Positions 17,201-25,789 of a DNA stretch of 64,000 bases are shown here, one piece after another. Position 1 is the first letter of the stretch; each line of letters begins with the position of its first letter. The stretch spans positions 186,001 to 250,000 of the forward strand of contig NZ_CP108415.1 of NCBI RefSeq assembly GCF_035978755.1, written 5' to 3'. The DNA comes from Streptomyces sp. NBC_01298. Lineage in GTDB: Bacteria > Actinomycetota > Actinomycetes > Streptomycetales > Streptomycetaceae. The notes below the pieces were generated by a model. It did not search any database and was not told the origin of the DNA. It saw only the letters and a list, made by a program, of their open reading frames with translations. The position numbers and the translations under genes were made by a program.

Positions 17201-20200
17201 GCATCTGTGGCCATCGCTTCTCGTAGTGCTCGGTGGTCACACCGACGAGTTCGCCGTCGTGGCGCACCTCAAGATTGCCCACGCGCTCAGAGCGGTCATC
17301 GCGGATGGCGTAGACCTCGCCCTCGCGGCTGGTGAGCTGCCAGGACCCGTCCGGCTGGTACACCAGGTACTCGCCTTCACCGACATCGGGAAGCAGCCAG
17401 AGGCCGGATGCGTAGTCGTCCTGTTGTGCCTCGGCACGGTGATCGCCCGTCTGGGAGCGCTGCCAGTGGGAGGAGATGTACTCCGTTGCTCCTTCCAAGG
17501 TGGTGGCCAAGCCCAGCGCCCAGACCTTCAGGTCTTTGCCTTCGCCGTGGACGTAGTGCACGCGGTAGGTCTTGTGGTCGGGGATGCCATTTCTGACCTT
17601 GCCCTGGCAGTCCCCGGTGACGGAGTACTTCCCCTCGTGGCCGCCTGTGACCTTGGCCGACCAGCGGTAGGAGAATTGGTGATAGTCGCCCGGCGGGACG
17701 GGGTCCTTCGTCAGGGCCACCTTGCCGGGATAGTTGTCCAGAGCAGGATGCTCAGCTGGCAGCGTCACCTGCAGCGCGGCCGCCGGGTTGGTGACCAGGT
17801 ACTCGGCAGTCCTTGTCTTGCCGGCGCCACGGTGGTGCACCGCGGTGCCTGACAGCTGCTTCCGCCCGCTGCGACGGCGAACGCCGCGCTCGACGCTCGT
17901 GACAGTGCGCTCGCCCTTCCGGTCGGGCACCTGGATCCGGTCGCCGGGCATGATCAGGCCCACCCCGACCGAAGCGGTTGTCGCACCTGCGGCTTCCGCA
18001 CGGTCGAAGGCCTGCCACCGCAACGCCCAAGCCTCCCCCTGCATGTCGATGTCCGCCGGCAGCGGGTAGGGGTCCTCGGGAGTGGCATGGAGAAGAGCGG
18101 GGTGGGCGACCTCGTGCGTGCCGTCCTCGAAGCGGACCACCTGCCAGGCGCCGGTGCCGCGTGGAGCGTCGACGATGCCTACGGCCACGGCCGTTCTTGC
18201 TACGGATTCCTCCCCGGATCCGATGTGCTGCAGGACGGTGCCGTCGGCGTGCAGGACACGCCGAGGGCGCTCGGACGTACCGGCGGGCCGGGCTTCACCG
18301 GCGGCCCGCGTTCCCTCGGGTAGCTCGGTTACCCACGGGTGCAGCCAGGTGCCTGCCGCGTTCCGGGTGAGCTGGCGCGTTGTGGCCTGGGTCCGGTCGT
18401 GGGCCTGGACATGGGCTGCGATCAGTGCGCTCAGCAGAGGGGCCAGCCGCGCCTTGAGCTCGTCGTCTCCCGAGCGATCAAGGTCACCTTGGACCACGTT
18501 GAGCATCCAGGCGAGTTCTCGCAGCTGGTGGGCAACCTCCGGCAGGGAGGAGGGCACCGCGGGAGTCCGTGTCGCGATCCAGGCGACGGCAGCCTTGATG
18601 TCCGTCAGGGCGACGTGGTTTCGACTCGTCCGTGGCCACGTCTGGTGACTTGCGTCCAGCACCGCCATCGTGTCCACCACGAGCCGCCAAGCGTCCGTGG
18701 CCTCGCGAGGGTACGTGTACGGCTCGGCTGTCCCTGCCGACGGGGGCACCAGCGGAGTCGCGGCCCCGGCCTGGTCTGTCACCCCTTCTGCGCTCACTGA
18801 CTTCGGCTCTTCCTTGGCGCTCCGGGGTGGCAGCAGGCTGGCCGTCGGCTCGGGACCGGCGGCGTCCTGCGTGGCGCTGGCCTCTCCGGGCCCCGTCGCT
18901 GTGCTCTGTGTCCTTGTGGGTCGAGGCTCGACCTCGGACGCGGTGCGCTGCAGCTCGATCCAGGTTCGGACCGTCTCGCCTGAGCCGGTTGCCAGGTGGC
19001 GAGCGGCGTCAGCCACGAACCGGGCCGACTCGACCACCGCTTCAGCCGCTGGAAAGTGCGGCTGCTCCGAGGCCGTCTTGCCGAACTGTGGGAGTCTGCC
19101 GTCCCAGCCGGCCGCATCTTCCAGCACCTCAGCTACCGCGACACCGTCTAGACCGGCTGCCTCGGCGTGTGCGGCAACCTCCACCAAGTAGTTGATGACG
19201 ACAGCACGCACGTGAAGCACGTATGTGGGGTCTGTGGAAACGCCGAGATCGGTGCGCCAGGCCTTGTCCATGATCAATGGATCGCTTCCTGCGGCCAGAA
19301 TGCGCTGCAGGTAGTCCTCCGTGGCACCGCGGCCTACTTCCTCCAAGGCCTCCCGCAGGTGCTGGACGGCCTGGACGGTGTAGGCCACGGTCGCTGGGTC
19401 GGTGAGACGCTCCAGGGCTGTCGCCGCGTTCTCGTCGAACTGCGCCAAGGGCCAGTGGCGGGTCCAGAGCCAGCGGTCGTCGGTGACAGGGATCGCGAGG
19501 GCTGCGATGTCACGGGCGGTGGAGTGGGCGAACCGCTCCTTGGCACGTTCTGCCTTCCCCAAGGCGGCATTGACCGCTTCCTCGTCGGGCGAGGTGGTAT
19601 GCCACTTGTCGGGGAACGAACTGGGTACAGGCGGCTGGGGCCATTCCGCGTCAATGCCGACCTGCGCCGGTGCCGTCGGCCTGTAGTCGATCGAGTCCGA
19701 AGTGACGAGCAGTGTCGAGCGGCTGCTGACGCCCGCGGTCGCCAGCAGGTTCGAATCGCCGTCGGCCCCGGTCGCCTCAGGGCGGCTCGGCATCTCCACG
19801 CCGTGATGTCCGAACCAGGCAAGGCCCTGCGATGTGGGCCGGACCCGCTGTCCCTCGACCTCAGCCAGCTTCAACTCGAGAAGCTTTGCCACCGCGTCCT
19901 GGGAAGCTGCTGCGGCCCGCCGTACAGGGTGGGTCTGCAGCATGAACAGACCCCCGAACCGGGTCATGTCCCCGCGGGTCACGTCCGCCAGAGCCGTTCG
20001 CTCGGCCTTCTTGAGCCGCGGGAACGGAACCTGCACGCCTTCCCGCTGCGGGCCGGACTCCGGCGCGCTGCCCTGGGGTGTCGCCTCCTGGTGGTCAACC
20101 GGCTCCGGCGCTGCGTCTCTCCCTGCTCCGCGGGGCTCAGCTCCGGGGCTTTCGGCACGGTTGACGGGGGTGCTGGCCCCGTCGCTGCCGCCCAGGTCAC

Positions 20201-23200
20201 GGGGCGGCGTTCCGGCAAAGTCAGCCGATGAGGTGACAGCGTCGAGGGCTGAAGGCACGTTGTCACCCAAGGTCCACAACGGATCGGGCGTGCCTCCTCC
20301 AAGGGCGGCAGGAGCTTCCTGGGCCCAGGGCTGGGCGACAGGATCCTGGACGGGCTCCGGCACCGGAGTGGCCTGGGGCGCCGGTGCTGGCAGGTGGGCG
20401 CTGATGCCTTCGTGGAGCTGGTACTCGCCGGGACGAGCTCTGCGTACCCCTTCGCGCAGCTGCACCGCCAGGTCCAGCTTCTGGGCCTCTTCTGGGCGCC
20501 GCTCGGGCCACCAGTATCCGGGGATGAGGTTCCCGTCGGCATCGACACTGGCCGTGCCGATCGCCCTGTTGCGGAAGTAGGGCGGAGGGTAGTAGGCGGC
20601 CACGGAAGGCGCGTAGGTCAGCTCGTCCTGGTCGAAGGCGAACATGACCTCATCGCCCGGGTTCAGGCTGTCCGGGCCGGCCGGGTGGATGAAGCCGTAG
20701 TCGCTGAACCGGTAGAGCGCGAGATCCTCCACCCAGCCGGCTGAGGCTGACTGCCAACGGAGTCTCCGGAGCCGGTCCCGGAAGCTGTACCTGGTGTGCG
20801 AGGGAGAGCTGGTCACCCATTCGTGGAGCTTCTCGGCGCCGGGCACCCGCGATCCGCTGATGCTCAGGAAGTCATCTGCGTCCCACGGGTAGGCCGCTCC
20901 GGATTCGTCGGTCAGCCGAACCAGCAGGTCGGCGAAGGCGAGTGCGTGCTTGCGGGTTCTGACGGACCACGGCACGACGTCCTTGGCCGAGCCGGGGGCC
21001 ACCACGTGCCAGCCGTCCCTCGCCGAACCGTGCACGAGGAGCCGGCCGGACGGTGCGAGTTCCAGGCTCGGGTCGTTGGCGAGGCGGGCGGCACGGCGGG
21101 CCCGGTTCTGGGCGTGCTCACGCTGAGGCCCGCTGTCGGCGCTGATCTCCTCTTTCGCCAGGGAAGTCAGGTGGAGCCGTACGCCGTCAAGGGTCGCAAA
21201 GCGGGCAGCAGGCTCCGCGGTGGAGGTGGTCTGGGAGGTGAGCTGGTGTACCTCCGCCGCCATGAGGTTGAAGTGGATCCACTGCTCGGGGGTCGCCAGG
21301 AGCTCGGCGACGGTGTCGGAGGTCCGCCCGTCCATGTCGTAGAACGGAGCGAGAGCATCGCCGAAGTCCGCCAGGGCGTCGCCTTGCGGATCACGCGGTG
21401 GGCTACTGCAGACGACAGCTTCCAGGGCCGCCCGGACGCGGGCCTTCTGTCCCTTCTGCGGCACCGCGGCCTCGGCGCGGTCGATTGCGCTCATCACGGA
21501 GTTCACAGCAAGGCGGCTGAACGGGCCGCTCAAGGACGGTTCCATGGTGATCTGCAGAAGCCGTGCCGGGTTCTGCTCGGCCTGGCGCATCCGCTCAGTG
21601 CTGTATGCCCTGGCCCGTGCAGCAAGGTCGGTGACCGCCTCGCGGATCTCTGCCGCGGCCTGCTCGACGGCAGCACGCTCGGCGGGCCACTCGGTCAGCT
21701 GCAGGAGCTGGTGCTGAAGGTTGTCGACGAACTGGATGAACGGGTCGTCCGGATCCATCTCCCGGCGGGCTTCGGAGACAGGTGGCCGCGTGCCGTTGGC
21801 CCGGCCGATGCCCTGTCCGTGGGCACGGCGCCGCTCGGCGTCCCAGACGAACGCCTCGATTCGCGGCAGCGGCGGTGCGGCGGGAGGCTGCGGGACGGTG
21901 CCACCTGCCGCGGGCTGGATCTGTGCGTTGGCATCCGGGTGTCCGTCGACCAAGGGGCCTGGGTCGTTGCCGATTTCATGGCGGGGCACTGGCCCGACGA
22001 GCGGCGCCAGCGAGGGAGGAAGATCAGCCAGTTGGAGGCTGGGGTCGGAGTCCGTGGTGAGGTCCAGGGAGTGTTTGACCCGGTGGGGTCGCACAGGGCC
22101 CCGGTGCTCCCCGACGATGTCGACGCGGCCTGGATGGGGGTTGATCTCGGAGATGACGATGGGGCTGTCGTCGAGCTCGATCACCGTGCCGGGGGACAGC
22201 TCGGAGAGGGCCGCCAACCGCTTCGGCGCGTTCTGCGTGGGGGCCGGGAGGAACGTGATGATCCGGTCGAGGTCCTCGTTCACCTCGTTCATCGGCGGCA
22301 GCGCGAAGGGCCCGTCCATGTCGAACAGCCCCTGCCCGCCGGCATGCGCGGCCGCGGGGAGGCCGCCCCGCGCGTTGGCAGGGATGCTCCGCGACGACAG
22401 GTAGCCGATCGCGTGATCGAGGACCTCCTTCGTCACCGCCTCCACGCGCTCGCGCAGCGTCCGGGCGAGAGCGAGCTCGCCCATCGCCTGCCAGCGCTCC
22501 TCCCCCTGCCGGTGATGGGGGAAGCGGCTGGCCGCGGTCTTGGCCTTGTTGAGGAAACTGACCACTTCGGGCGTGGCGATCTCGCGTACCCAGGCACGGA
22601 CCCGGTCCCAGGTCACAGTGACCGAGATGTCCCCGACGGTCGCCTCCAGTCGGTCCGAGTAGCTCTCGTACCTGACCGGAGTGGAGCCCACCTGCTTGTT
22701 GCCACTGCCGCGGCTGAGGTAGCGGCGCTTCCACTCGGAGTACGCCGCAGTGTCGTAGGCCGCCGCGAGGAGATCGATCAAGCCGTAAGCCGAGAGACTG
22801 GCCCTGACGGCTACGGCGGTTGCCTGCTCTTCGTCTCCGAGAGGAGGCGGTGTGGCGCCCAGTTGGAGCGTCCACTGCATCTGCAGCAGGTGGGTCGTGT
22901 CCGGACCGCTGGGAGCGGCGCTACGCGGTGCGGTCGTCACCGCCGGTGCCGCTGGTGCCGGGCTTCGACGTGCCTCGCCGTCTGACGCGGCGTGCGAGGG
23001 CTGGGAATCGGGTTCGGACACGTCAAACTGCCCATCTTCTGTCGGCTCCGCGCGCTCAGCCGAAGCGGTGGGCTGCGTGGAATCGGGCGTAGGGGCCGGT
23101 GTCTCGCTCCTGGGCACGGCAGGCACGGTCGGCTTCGTCGTGCGGGACTGGGGCGAGGGGCCGGGCATCTCGTTGGCCGGGAGCTCAGCCTGTGCCACGG

Positions 23201-25610
23201 CTCCGGTAGGCGCCCAGGCGCCTGTGTACTCGGCGATGCGCTGCTGCAGGCGGCGTATCCACTCAGTCGCTTCCTCGCCGCGCGGGTCCGTTCTCAGGGA
23301 GTCGCCGAACCAGTTGACCCGCGAATGGGCGGTGTTGAAAGACTGCGTCGCTGCGCTGCGGTCGCCTTCACCGGCGGCTTGGTTGGCGGCAGCCAGGGCG
23401 TCCCGGACTTCCGTCAGAGCCGCCGGCAGGACGTGGGGCTTCCACAACCGTGCAACGACGTACTCCAGGTCGTCGTATGCGAACATCACGAGGGCGCGGA
23501 CTGCACCCTCGTGTTCTTCGTCCGAGAGGCGTTGCGGGCGGTCGTCGGACCGCAGCATGGCCCACCTGTCCAGCGGGGCCAGACGCCGCGCAGCTGACTT
23601 GCTGTCCTCCTTGTTGTGCCACGGCCGGCGAACGTCCTTCAGACGGGCGTCGAAGGCAGTTCCGTCGTCCGAGTAGATTCCCTCCGGGTAGAGGGCGGCG
23701 AGGAACAGCGCTTGCTCTCCTTGCGCGGTCGGACGGATCAAGCGCAGGGCCGACTTCTCCGGAGGCATGGCGAGGAAGCCGGCCTCCAGCAGGAGCTGCA
23801 CGCGCTGGGTGCTGACGCGCCGCCCGGCGCCCGAGCCTTCGGACGGCTGCCGGAACAAGCCGTCGTCGCCCTTGGTGAGGCGGCCCGCAGCAGCCAGCTT
23901 CATCACGTCGAGCAGTGGCTGGGACCAGCCCAGCCTGGGCACGACATCGCTCGCCTGATCCTTGGCCCGCTCAAGGCGTTCGCGGTTGGGCTCGTCCATA
24001 CCGGTGTCGGCCCGCAGCTGGGTCTCCACCTCGATGTCGATGCGGGCCCTCAACGCGTCCATGTAGTCGGCGGTGCGCACGGACTCCCACACGTCCGGGT
24101 TGCCGCCGCCCTCGCCGTCCCACACCTCCGGTGAGCCCGGGTCGGGGAACGTGGCTGCCGGGGTGCTGCTGCCGCGCTGCTGCGTTTGAGTGGCAGGCCC
24201 AGCGGTGGGAGAGGCGCCGGTGTCGTTCTGGTCCTGTTCGGCTGGGTCTCCCCTCGCATCCGCGTCCGTGCGCTCGGAAGCTGCGCCCGCCCCCTTCTCC
24301 GAGCGGCGGCTGGAAGGCCGGTGCGGGGCAGGAGAGGGTAGTTCTGCACGGTTCGGCGTGGTGAAGGGCGCAGATCCGGCGCTGAGCGTGACGCTGGGGC
24401 CTGTTGAGGGTGGCGGCGTAGAGATGGGCTGCTGGTCGGCTCCCGGAACGGCGAGTCCGGACGGGACGTCGTGGGAGGCGCCCCATCCCGCAGGGTTCGC
24501 TGCCAGCGCGGAAGGTGCGTCGCCGGCGCCCCAGGCCTGCTGCTCGTCCTGCGTCTCCTCCGCTCTGGGCGGAGCGTGGTTCCTCTCGCCTGCTGAGGCA
24601 GCCTGGGGTTCCGAGCGGCCCGGAGCCACGTCGGGCAACGCAAGGCCCGACGGCACAGCGCCGGATCCCCAGTCCGTGCCCGTCGTCATTGCCTGGGGTG
24701 CGTCCTGGGCATCCCAGGCAGCCCCCGCGGCAGTTGCTGCCTCGGTGCCGGCAACTCTGCCGAGAGACTGTGAGGTGAGGGGGACTGTGATGCTGCCGGT
24801 AAGGGGGTCAAGGGCGGACGGGACCCCGTCCTGGGTGGCCCACGTGCTCCGATAATGGGCGTCCCCGAACACCAGAGCATTCGGTACGTCCGCAGCCCCC
24901 CAGGCTTCGGGAGACGGCACTGCTGGCGCCGCTGCGGCGGAGGGGTCGGTCCCCGCGGTGAACGGGCTGGACGGGTTGTTGGCGGCAGGGGTGACGTCGA
25001 CCTCTTCCCACGACGGCACCGTCGGGGTCGCGCCATCTTCGTCGGCGTCATCGGGCTGGGGCGGGGCGTCGAGAGGCTCGATCGGGTCCGTGCCGCTGCT
25101 CGCAAGGCGCGCGAGGAGGTCCGCGGCGCTCTCTCGGGCAAGGCCCGTGGCCAGGAGCGGCGGAAGATCAAGTGCCGAGGGCGCATCATCCTGCAGCCAA
25201 CTGCGGGCCGGCTGATCGGCGTCGAGAGCCCGTGGGGCGTCGCCCTGCGACCATCCCTCACCCCATGCCGGGTCGGGCTCATGGGAGGCGGGCTCGTTAG
25301 CACCGAGGGGTTCGGCCGTCGGGCGCGCGGCACCTGGGACGGGATCAGCGAGACCGGAGGGAACCTGTGTGGCGGACCAGGCGGAGGGGAGCTGGAAGGC
25401 GTTCGGTACCTCGCCCGGGGCTGACGCCCACCCCGGGGTCGGCTCGGTTTCCCCGGCGGGCACCGTGTCCTCGCCTTCGAGCGCGGAAGGGACGTCGCTC
25501 TGGTTGCCCCAGCTGTGGGCGACATCGCCGAAGACTGAGGGCGCTTCGTCAGGCAGTCCCCATGGACCTTCCGGTTCAGGTTCGAAGCCCTCGTCAGGAG
25601 CAATGGCCAA
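11208..25610 (-). CDS. Giant (~4,800 aa) protein with DnaG-type primase core
   Basis: About 4,800 residues without interruption. Start: an ATG at 25772 has its SD abutting the codon, and a 12-bp hairpin lies inside the extra 54 codons, which read as non-coding. TTG 25610 behind CGAGGTGAAG is preferred. Domains (TTG numbering): 1-400 disordered, carrying twelve W-x(3-6)-P motifs; ~600-700 and ~1880-1950 two related winged-helix modules (RPTAQG / RPTSQG ends); large helical and beta modules to ~3600; ~3680-3930 a DnaG core with GIGYAPSPRGSGSWDVL, DRIMFPIHNQVGEIVGFGGR, GGPKYLN, the TOPRIM Glu in LEGYFDV (E3842), MGTALTKDQL and SDNDPAG. No CHC2 zinc finger is seen. C-terminus ~4635-4700 is FtsK-gamma-like. 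Makes RNA primers if active; cytosolic. Sits between the methylase-helicase gene and its own C-terminal paralogue. Confidence 0.8.
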   Translation of the reverse strand: MAIAPDEGFEPEPEGPWGLPDEAPSVFGDVAHSWGNQSDVPSALEGEDTVPAGETEPTPGWASAPGEVPNAFQLPSAWSATQVPSGLADPVPGAARPTAEPLGANEPASHEPDPAWGEGWSQGDAPRALDADQPARSWLQDDAPSALDLPPLLATGLARESAADLLARLASSGTDPIEPLDAPPQPDDADEDGATPTVPSWEEVDVTPAANNPSSPFTAGTDPSAAAAPAVPSPEAWGAADVPNALVFGDAHYRSTWATQDGVPSALDPLTGSITVPLTSQSLGRVAGTEAATAAGAAWDAQDAPQAMTTGTDWGSGAVPSGLALPDVAPGRSEPQAASAGERNHAPPRAEETQDEQQAWGAGDAPSALAANPAGWGASHDVPSGLAVPGADQQPISTPPPSTGPSVTLSAGSAPFTTPNRAELPSPAPHRPSSRRSEKGAGAASERTDADARGDPAEQDQNDTGASPTAGPATQTQQRGSSTPAATFPDPGSPEVWDGEGGGNPDVWESVRTADYMDALRARIDIEVETQLRADTGMDEPNRERLERAKDQASDVVPRLGWSQPLLDVMKLAAAGRLTKGDDGLFRQPSEGSGAGRRVSTQRVQLLLEAGFLAMPPEKSALRLIRPTAQGEQALFLAALYPEGIYSDDGTAFDARLKDVRRPWHNKEDSKSAARRLAPLDRWAMLRSDDRPQRLSDEEHEGAVRALVMFAYDDLEYVVARLWKPHVLPAALTEVRDALAAANQAAGEGDRSAATQSFNTAHSRVNWFGDSLRTDPRGEEATEWIRRLQQRIAEYTGAWAPTGAVAQAELPANEMPGPSPQSRTTKPTVPAVPRSETPAPTPDSTQPTASAERAEPTEDGQFDVSEPDSQPSHAASDGEARRSPAPAAPAVTTAPRSAAPSGPDTTHLLQMQWTLQLGATPPPLGDEEQATAVAVRASLSAYGLIDLLAAAYDTAAYSEWKRRYLSRGSGNKQVGSTPVRYESYSDRLEATVGDISVTVTWDRVRAWVREIATPEVVSFLNKAKTAASRFPHHRQGEERWQAMGELALARTLRERVEAVTKEVLDHAIGYLSSRSIPANARGGLPAAAHAGGQGLFDMDGPFALPPMNEVNEDLDRIITFLPAPTQNAPKRLAALSELSPGTVIELDDSPIVISEINPHPGRVDIVGEHRGPVRPHRVKHSLDLTTDSDPSLQLADLPPSLAPLVGPVPRHEIGNDPGPLVDGHPDANAQIQPAAGGTVPQPPAAPPLPRIEAFVWDAERRRAHGQGIGRANGTRPPVSEARREMDPDDPFIQFVDNLQHQLLQLTEWPAERAAVEQAAAEIREAVTDLAARARAYSTERMRQAEQNPARLLQITMEPSLSGPFSRLAVNSVMSAIDRAEAAVPQKGQKARVRAALEAVVCSSPPRDPQGDALADFGDALAPFYDMDGRTSDTVAELLATPEQWIHFNLMAAEVHQLTSQTTSTAEPAARFATLDGVRLHLTSLAKEEISADSGPQREHAQNRARRAARLANDPSLELAPSGRLLVHGSARDGWHVVAPGSAKDVVPWSVRTRKHALAFADLLVRLTDESGAAYPWDADDFLSISGSRVPGAEKLHEWVTSSPSHTRYSFRDRLRRLRWQSASAGWVEDLALYRFSDYGFIHPAGPDSLNPGDEVMFAFDQDELTYAPSVAAYYPPPYFRNRAIGTASVDADGNLIPGYWWPERRPEEAQKLDLAVQLREGVRRARPGEYQLHEGISAHLPAPAPQATPVPEPVQDPVAQPWAQEAPAALGGGTPDPLWTLGDNVPSALDAVTSSADFAGTPPRDLGGSDGASTPVNRAESPGAEPRGAGRDAAPEPVDHQEATPQGSAPESGPQREGVQVPFPRLKKAERTALADVTRGDMTRFGGLFMLQTHPVRRAAAASQDAVAKLLELKLAEVEGQRVRPTSQGLAWFGHHGVEMPSRPEATGADGDSNLLATAGVSSRSTLLVTSDSIDYRPTAPAQVGIDAEWPQPPVPSSFPDKWHTTSPDEEAVNAALGKAERAKERFAHSTARDIAALAIPVTDDRWLWTRHWPLAQFDENAATALERLTDPATVAYTVQAVQHLREALEEVGRGATEDYLQRILAAGSDPLIMDKAWRTDLGVSTDPTYVLHVRAVVINYLVEVAAHAEAAGLDGVAVAEVLEDAAGWDGRLPQFGKTASEQPHFPAAEAVVESARFVADAARHLATGSGETVRTWIELQRTASEVEPRPTRTQSTATGPGEASATQDAAGPEPTASLLPPRSAKEEPKSVSAEGVTDQAGAATPLVPPSAGTAEPYTYPREATDAWRLVVDTMAVLDASHQTWPRTSRNHVALTDIKAAVAWIATRTPAVPSSLPEVAHQLRELAWMLNVVQGDLDRSGDDELKARLAPLLSALIAAHVQAHDRTQATTRQLTRNAAGTWLHPWVTELPEGTRAAGEARPAGTSERPRRVLHADGTVLQHIGSGEESVARTAVAVGIVDAPRGTGAWQVVRFEDGTHEVAHPALLHATPEDPYPLPADIDMQGEAWALRWQAFDRAEAAGATTASVGVGLIMPGDRIQVPDRKGERTVTSVERGVRRRSGRKQLSGTAVHHRGAGKTRTAEYLVTNPAAALQVTLPAEHPALDNYPGKVALTKDPVPPGDYHQFSYRWSAKVTGGHEGKYSVTGDCQGKVRNGIPDHKTYRVHYVHGEGKDLKVWALGLATTLEGATEYISSHWQRSQTGDHRAEAQQDDYASGLWLLPDVGEGEYLVYQPDGSWQLTSREGEVYAIRDDRSERVGNLEVRHDGELVGVTTEHYEKRWPQMLSIVRGHSVSADSAAVGAAGVAHEGPVRLDAVPHASGATVDSPALAGGPATPSDPLVEAMPSNDTARADEESPAEEDDQGAVEGIAGEPEALFDLAETEAPGLGGAPVAPGQDGLAPSSGRQGPMGRDATDAQPGALEASDRGRPTRESGSGDDLRNGPAEAASLEGRSEQSGAPADPRPVPGKDARPGDDVDRRELGPQDRPDSSLTSPAGLADRSLARPADVSETGPATSGHDGGSSRAGAVVEGPPVTLTDGQRPSPDRAPAQEGEGGTKAMGASTAPGSDQPTSGPAQVTPTPAEHAGQVDETTGPAAESPAGETSERQEGEPHGNEAPPRPALGELQAYADPTAYEAAHQDVLAALDQHEDWLTEDAAAAAAASELVGTSGVNPPALAALLDLGRAAAAAEGRGAALAAFTDQLRHHVRRTQLTMARIVVGQAARTTDRDLLRNLHIVAVAGRFIRFQRATDAGEMEVGRYIEYRADQLNQLAKAPADTAELGADTAEADLPVDEHDELALPALEFPAGGGAFFSYTEGAPHLHARAAQLLQDQIGISGELVFIDGRPIYAMVTQQAGPGDTAHRSLFLGLSLGEDARTVRITAEELEAADPQRLMAAVNSWIAADDTGDRPLLTYQPTAHAAPATPNPVGSPIEQTQPTQASTTPRTAPAAARDDSQPAPAPAGKQAQAADSTPAPAEGAAPMSSDDPGPELSAQPAAPTRGPADPIAAGSDAHAPGEEERSAREEPRGATTAAPPAPAEQQEEPDVADRLAVLAREALGSMASRREVTVTMAAPDHVVVTVEATGHPGRDAYLAESLRQALNRTIGSQSDRSLDRLRIDVQHGATGQTLLPSNGPAVSVLRSRLIEANTAAAQILATRLRTDPNAELARTYVHEGDPAVGIKGRQIPPEVQEQWGIGYAPSPRGSGSWDVLAQELMGAGFSEEELVQSGLAKYSKNGRLYDAFSDRIMFPIHNQVGEIVGFGGRRIDRPGETSDQAKERGGPKYLNTEDTVIFRKGELVFGLYHPAQAQAREASLGPRVGLEGYFDVIATARAAEALPLEQRPVAGAPMGTALTKDQLTALRGIQEGKPRTHLMFSDNDPAGRRALLKSWDMLLTTPGTTEVTSANDVKDAADLWEAGVAAGTGGAEPVLRVLDQRQPLLEAAVEAQLMAFATDSERANHAFDAGAFNARSRAAATQAAQLITAETQYRAPQDARELQAAALTWAKRLHQSWQLPGHLVAPAVLLGPGNHDEDHQNAVYQQALDVLAADPDGYFTDDQHVRSRQSAIFADEAEPATTPAAPATTGATGAGHWPVGTNRPAVSAATATAPQGGPLAFAMSLQSPPPEAAPTELTDRNAGAYSLYVAVHDRLGQHAIEEESPGHVAQPLSLGSVHGIALATSGADQQTDDPSIVVWLGTDALRLSYQRFTAMTPPEFLAAVEWRAATAAGKIGAPLSQAWREAVRTILSPSTPHKPGPADFASLLDTVAASDEGRTDETRRRAQQAVDIYTAGHPDLALDHLAASDHIWVLRNDGGWVQEAAGAESTWDQVSENLAQETNVLNQLGQEAAGHPSPELTAVESPIAADLTIAHHSAHEAIAAMRPYSIGLPGTVYEQITDLVAQMDASVPAVRRLRGSDGERLMGRVRTSLVRALEGLATAASKIRLHGVADRLERAVFRLRGQRSQTEPSRAVRVDRRLQDLSHTERDLERRMAAPGTTMDEIGDLQEQWIVNRARWRARYEQITGQPATAEFLPNNGLIAGAPPVPNPVAAHDMLIARLRTRVAEERDVDPHTGEMSDPWNATADLFNGVAWAYRQRLIGSIPTGPDPEGPVPPEQLRQAALIVTARRDASPLTLRRGLGISAERADRLLHRLEAQQILGPYRPDTIRTVLAQSSEIDALLARPARPRPPAPRPPVTPTAPTPPDTASQEAAQTEFNGRRAEIEEVVTKFLAEQTARTDGQPDVQPHPAPTAGAGRTASRQEAQANALTATQTTRLTHSQS
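24450..25562 (-). repeat. Coding array of twelve W-x(3-6)-P short motifs
   Basis: The N-terminal 390 residues of the giant primase repeat a short degenerate unit: WGLPDEAPSVF, WGNQSDVPSALE, WASAPGEVPNAF, WSATQVPSGLAD, WSQGDAPRALD, WLQDDAPSALD, WGAADVPNALV, WATQDGVPSALD, WDAQDAPQAM, WGSGAVPSGLAL, WGAGDAPSALA and WGASHDVPSGLA. Two more (WAQEAPAALGG, WTLGDNVPSALD) lie at about 20240-20325. The consensus is W-[GA]-x(2-4)-[DE]-[VA]-P-[SN]-[AG]-[LF]-[DAE], separated by low-complexity Pro/Ala/Glu linkers. This is the form of a multivalent docking array; the partner is unknown. Confidence 0.85.
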
Positions 25611-25721
25611 GTCTTCACCTCGTCGACTACGTGGGCGGCAGGGCGGCCGCCCGCATCCCTGTGGGCTGGGCAGTTTCGATGCGACGCTACGAAGGGGTGT
25701 ATGCGGTCGGGGCTGTGCGGT

Positions 25722-25752
25722 GCCCGGCTTCCCGCCTGCCGGGAAGCCGGGC
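25722..25752 (-). terminator. Strong hairpin between the two giant genes
   Basis: GCCCGGCTTCCC (25722-25733) and its exact complement (25741-25752) form a 12-bp stem with a 7-nt loop. It begins 38 bp after the stop of the 8,819-residue gene (25790). No T-run follows, so partial termination or mRNA stabilisation is as likely as full termination. Its presence argues that the downstream gene starts at 25610, not 25772. Confidence 0.55.
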
Positions 25753-25789
25753 CGAAATTCCTTGGAGTCCATCCCTCCTTACGGATTCG

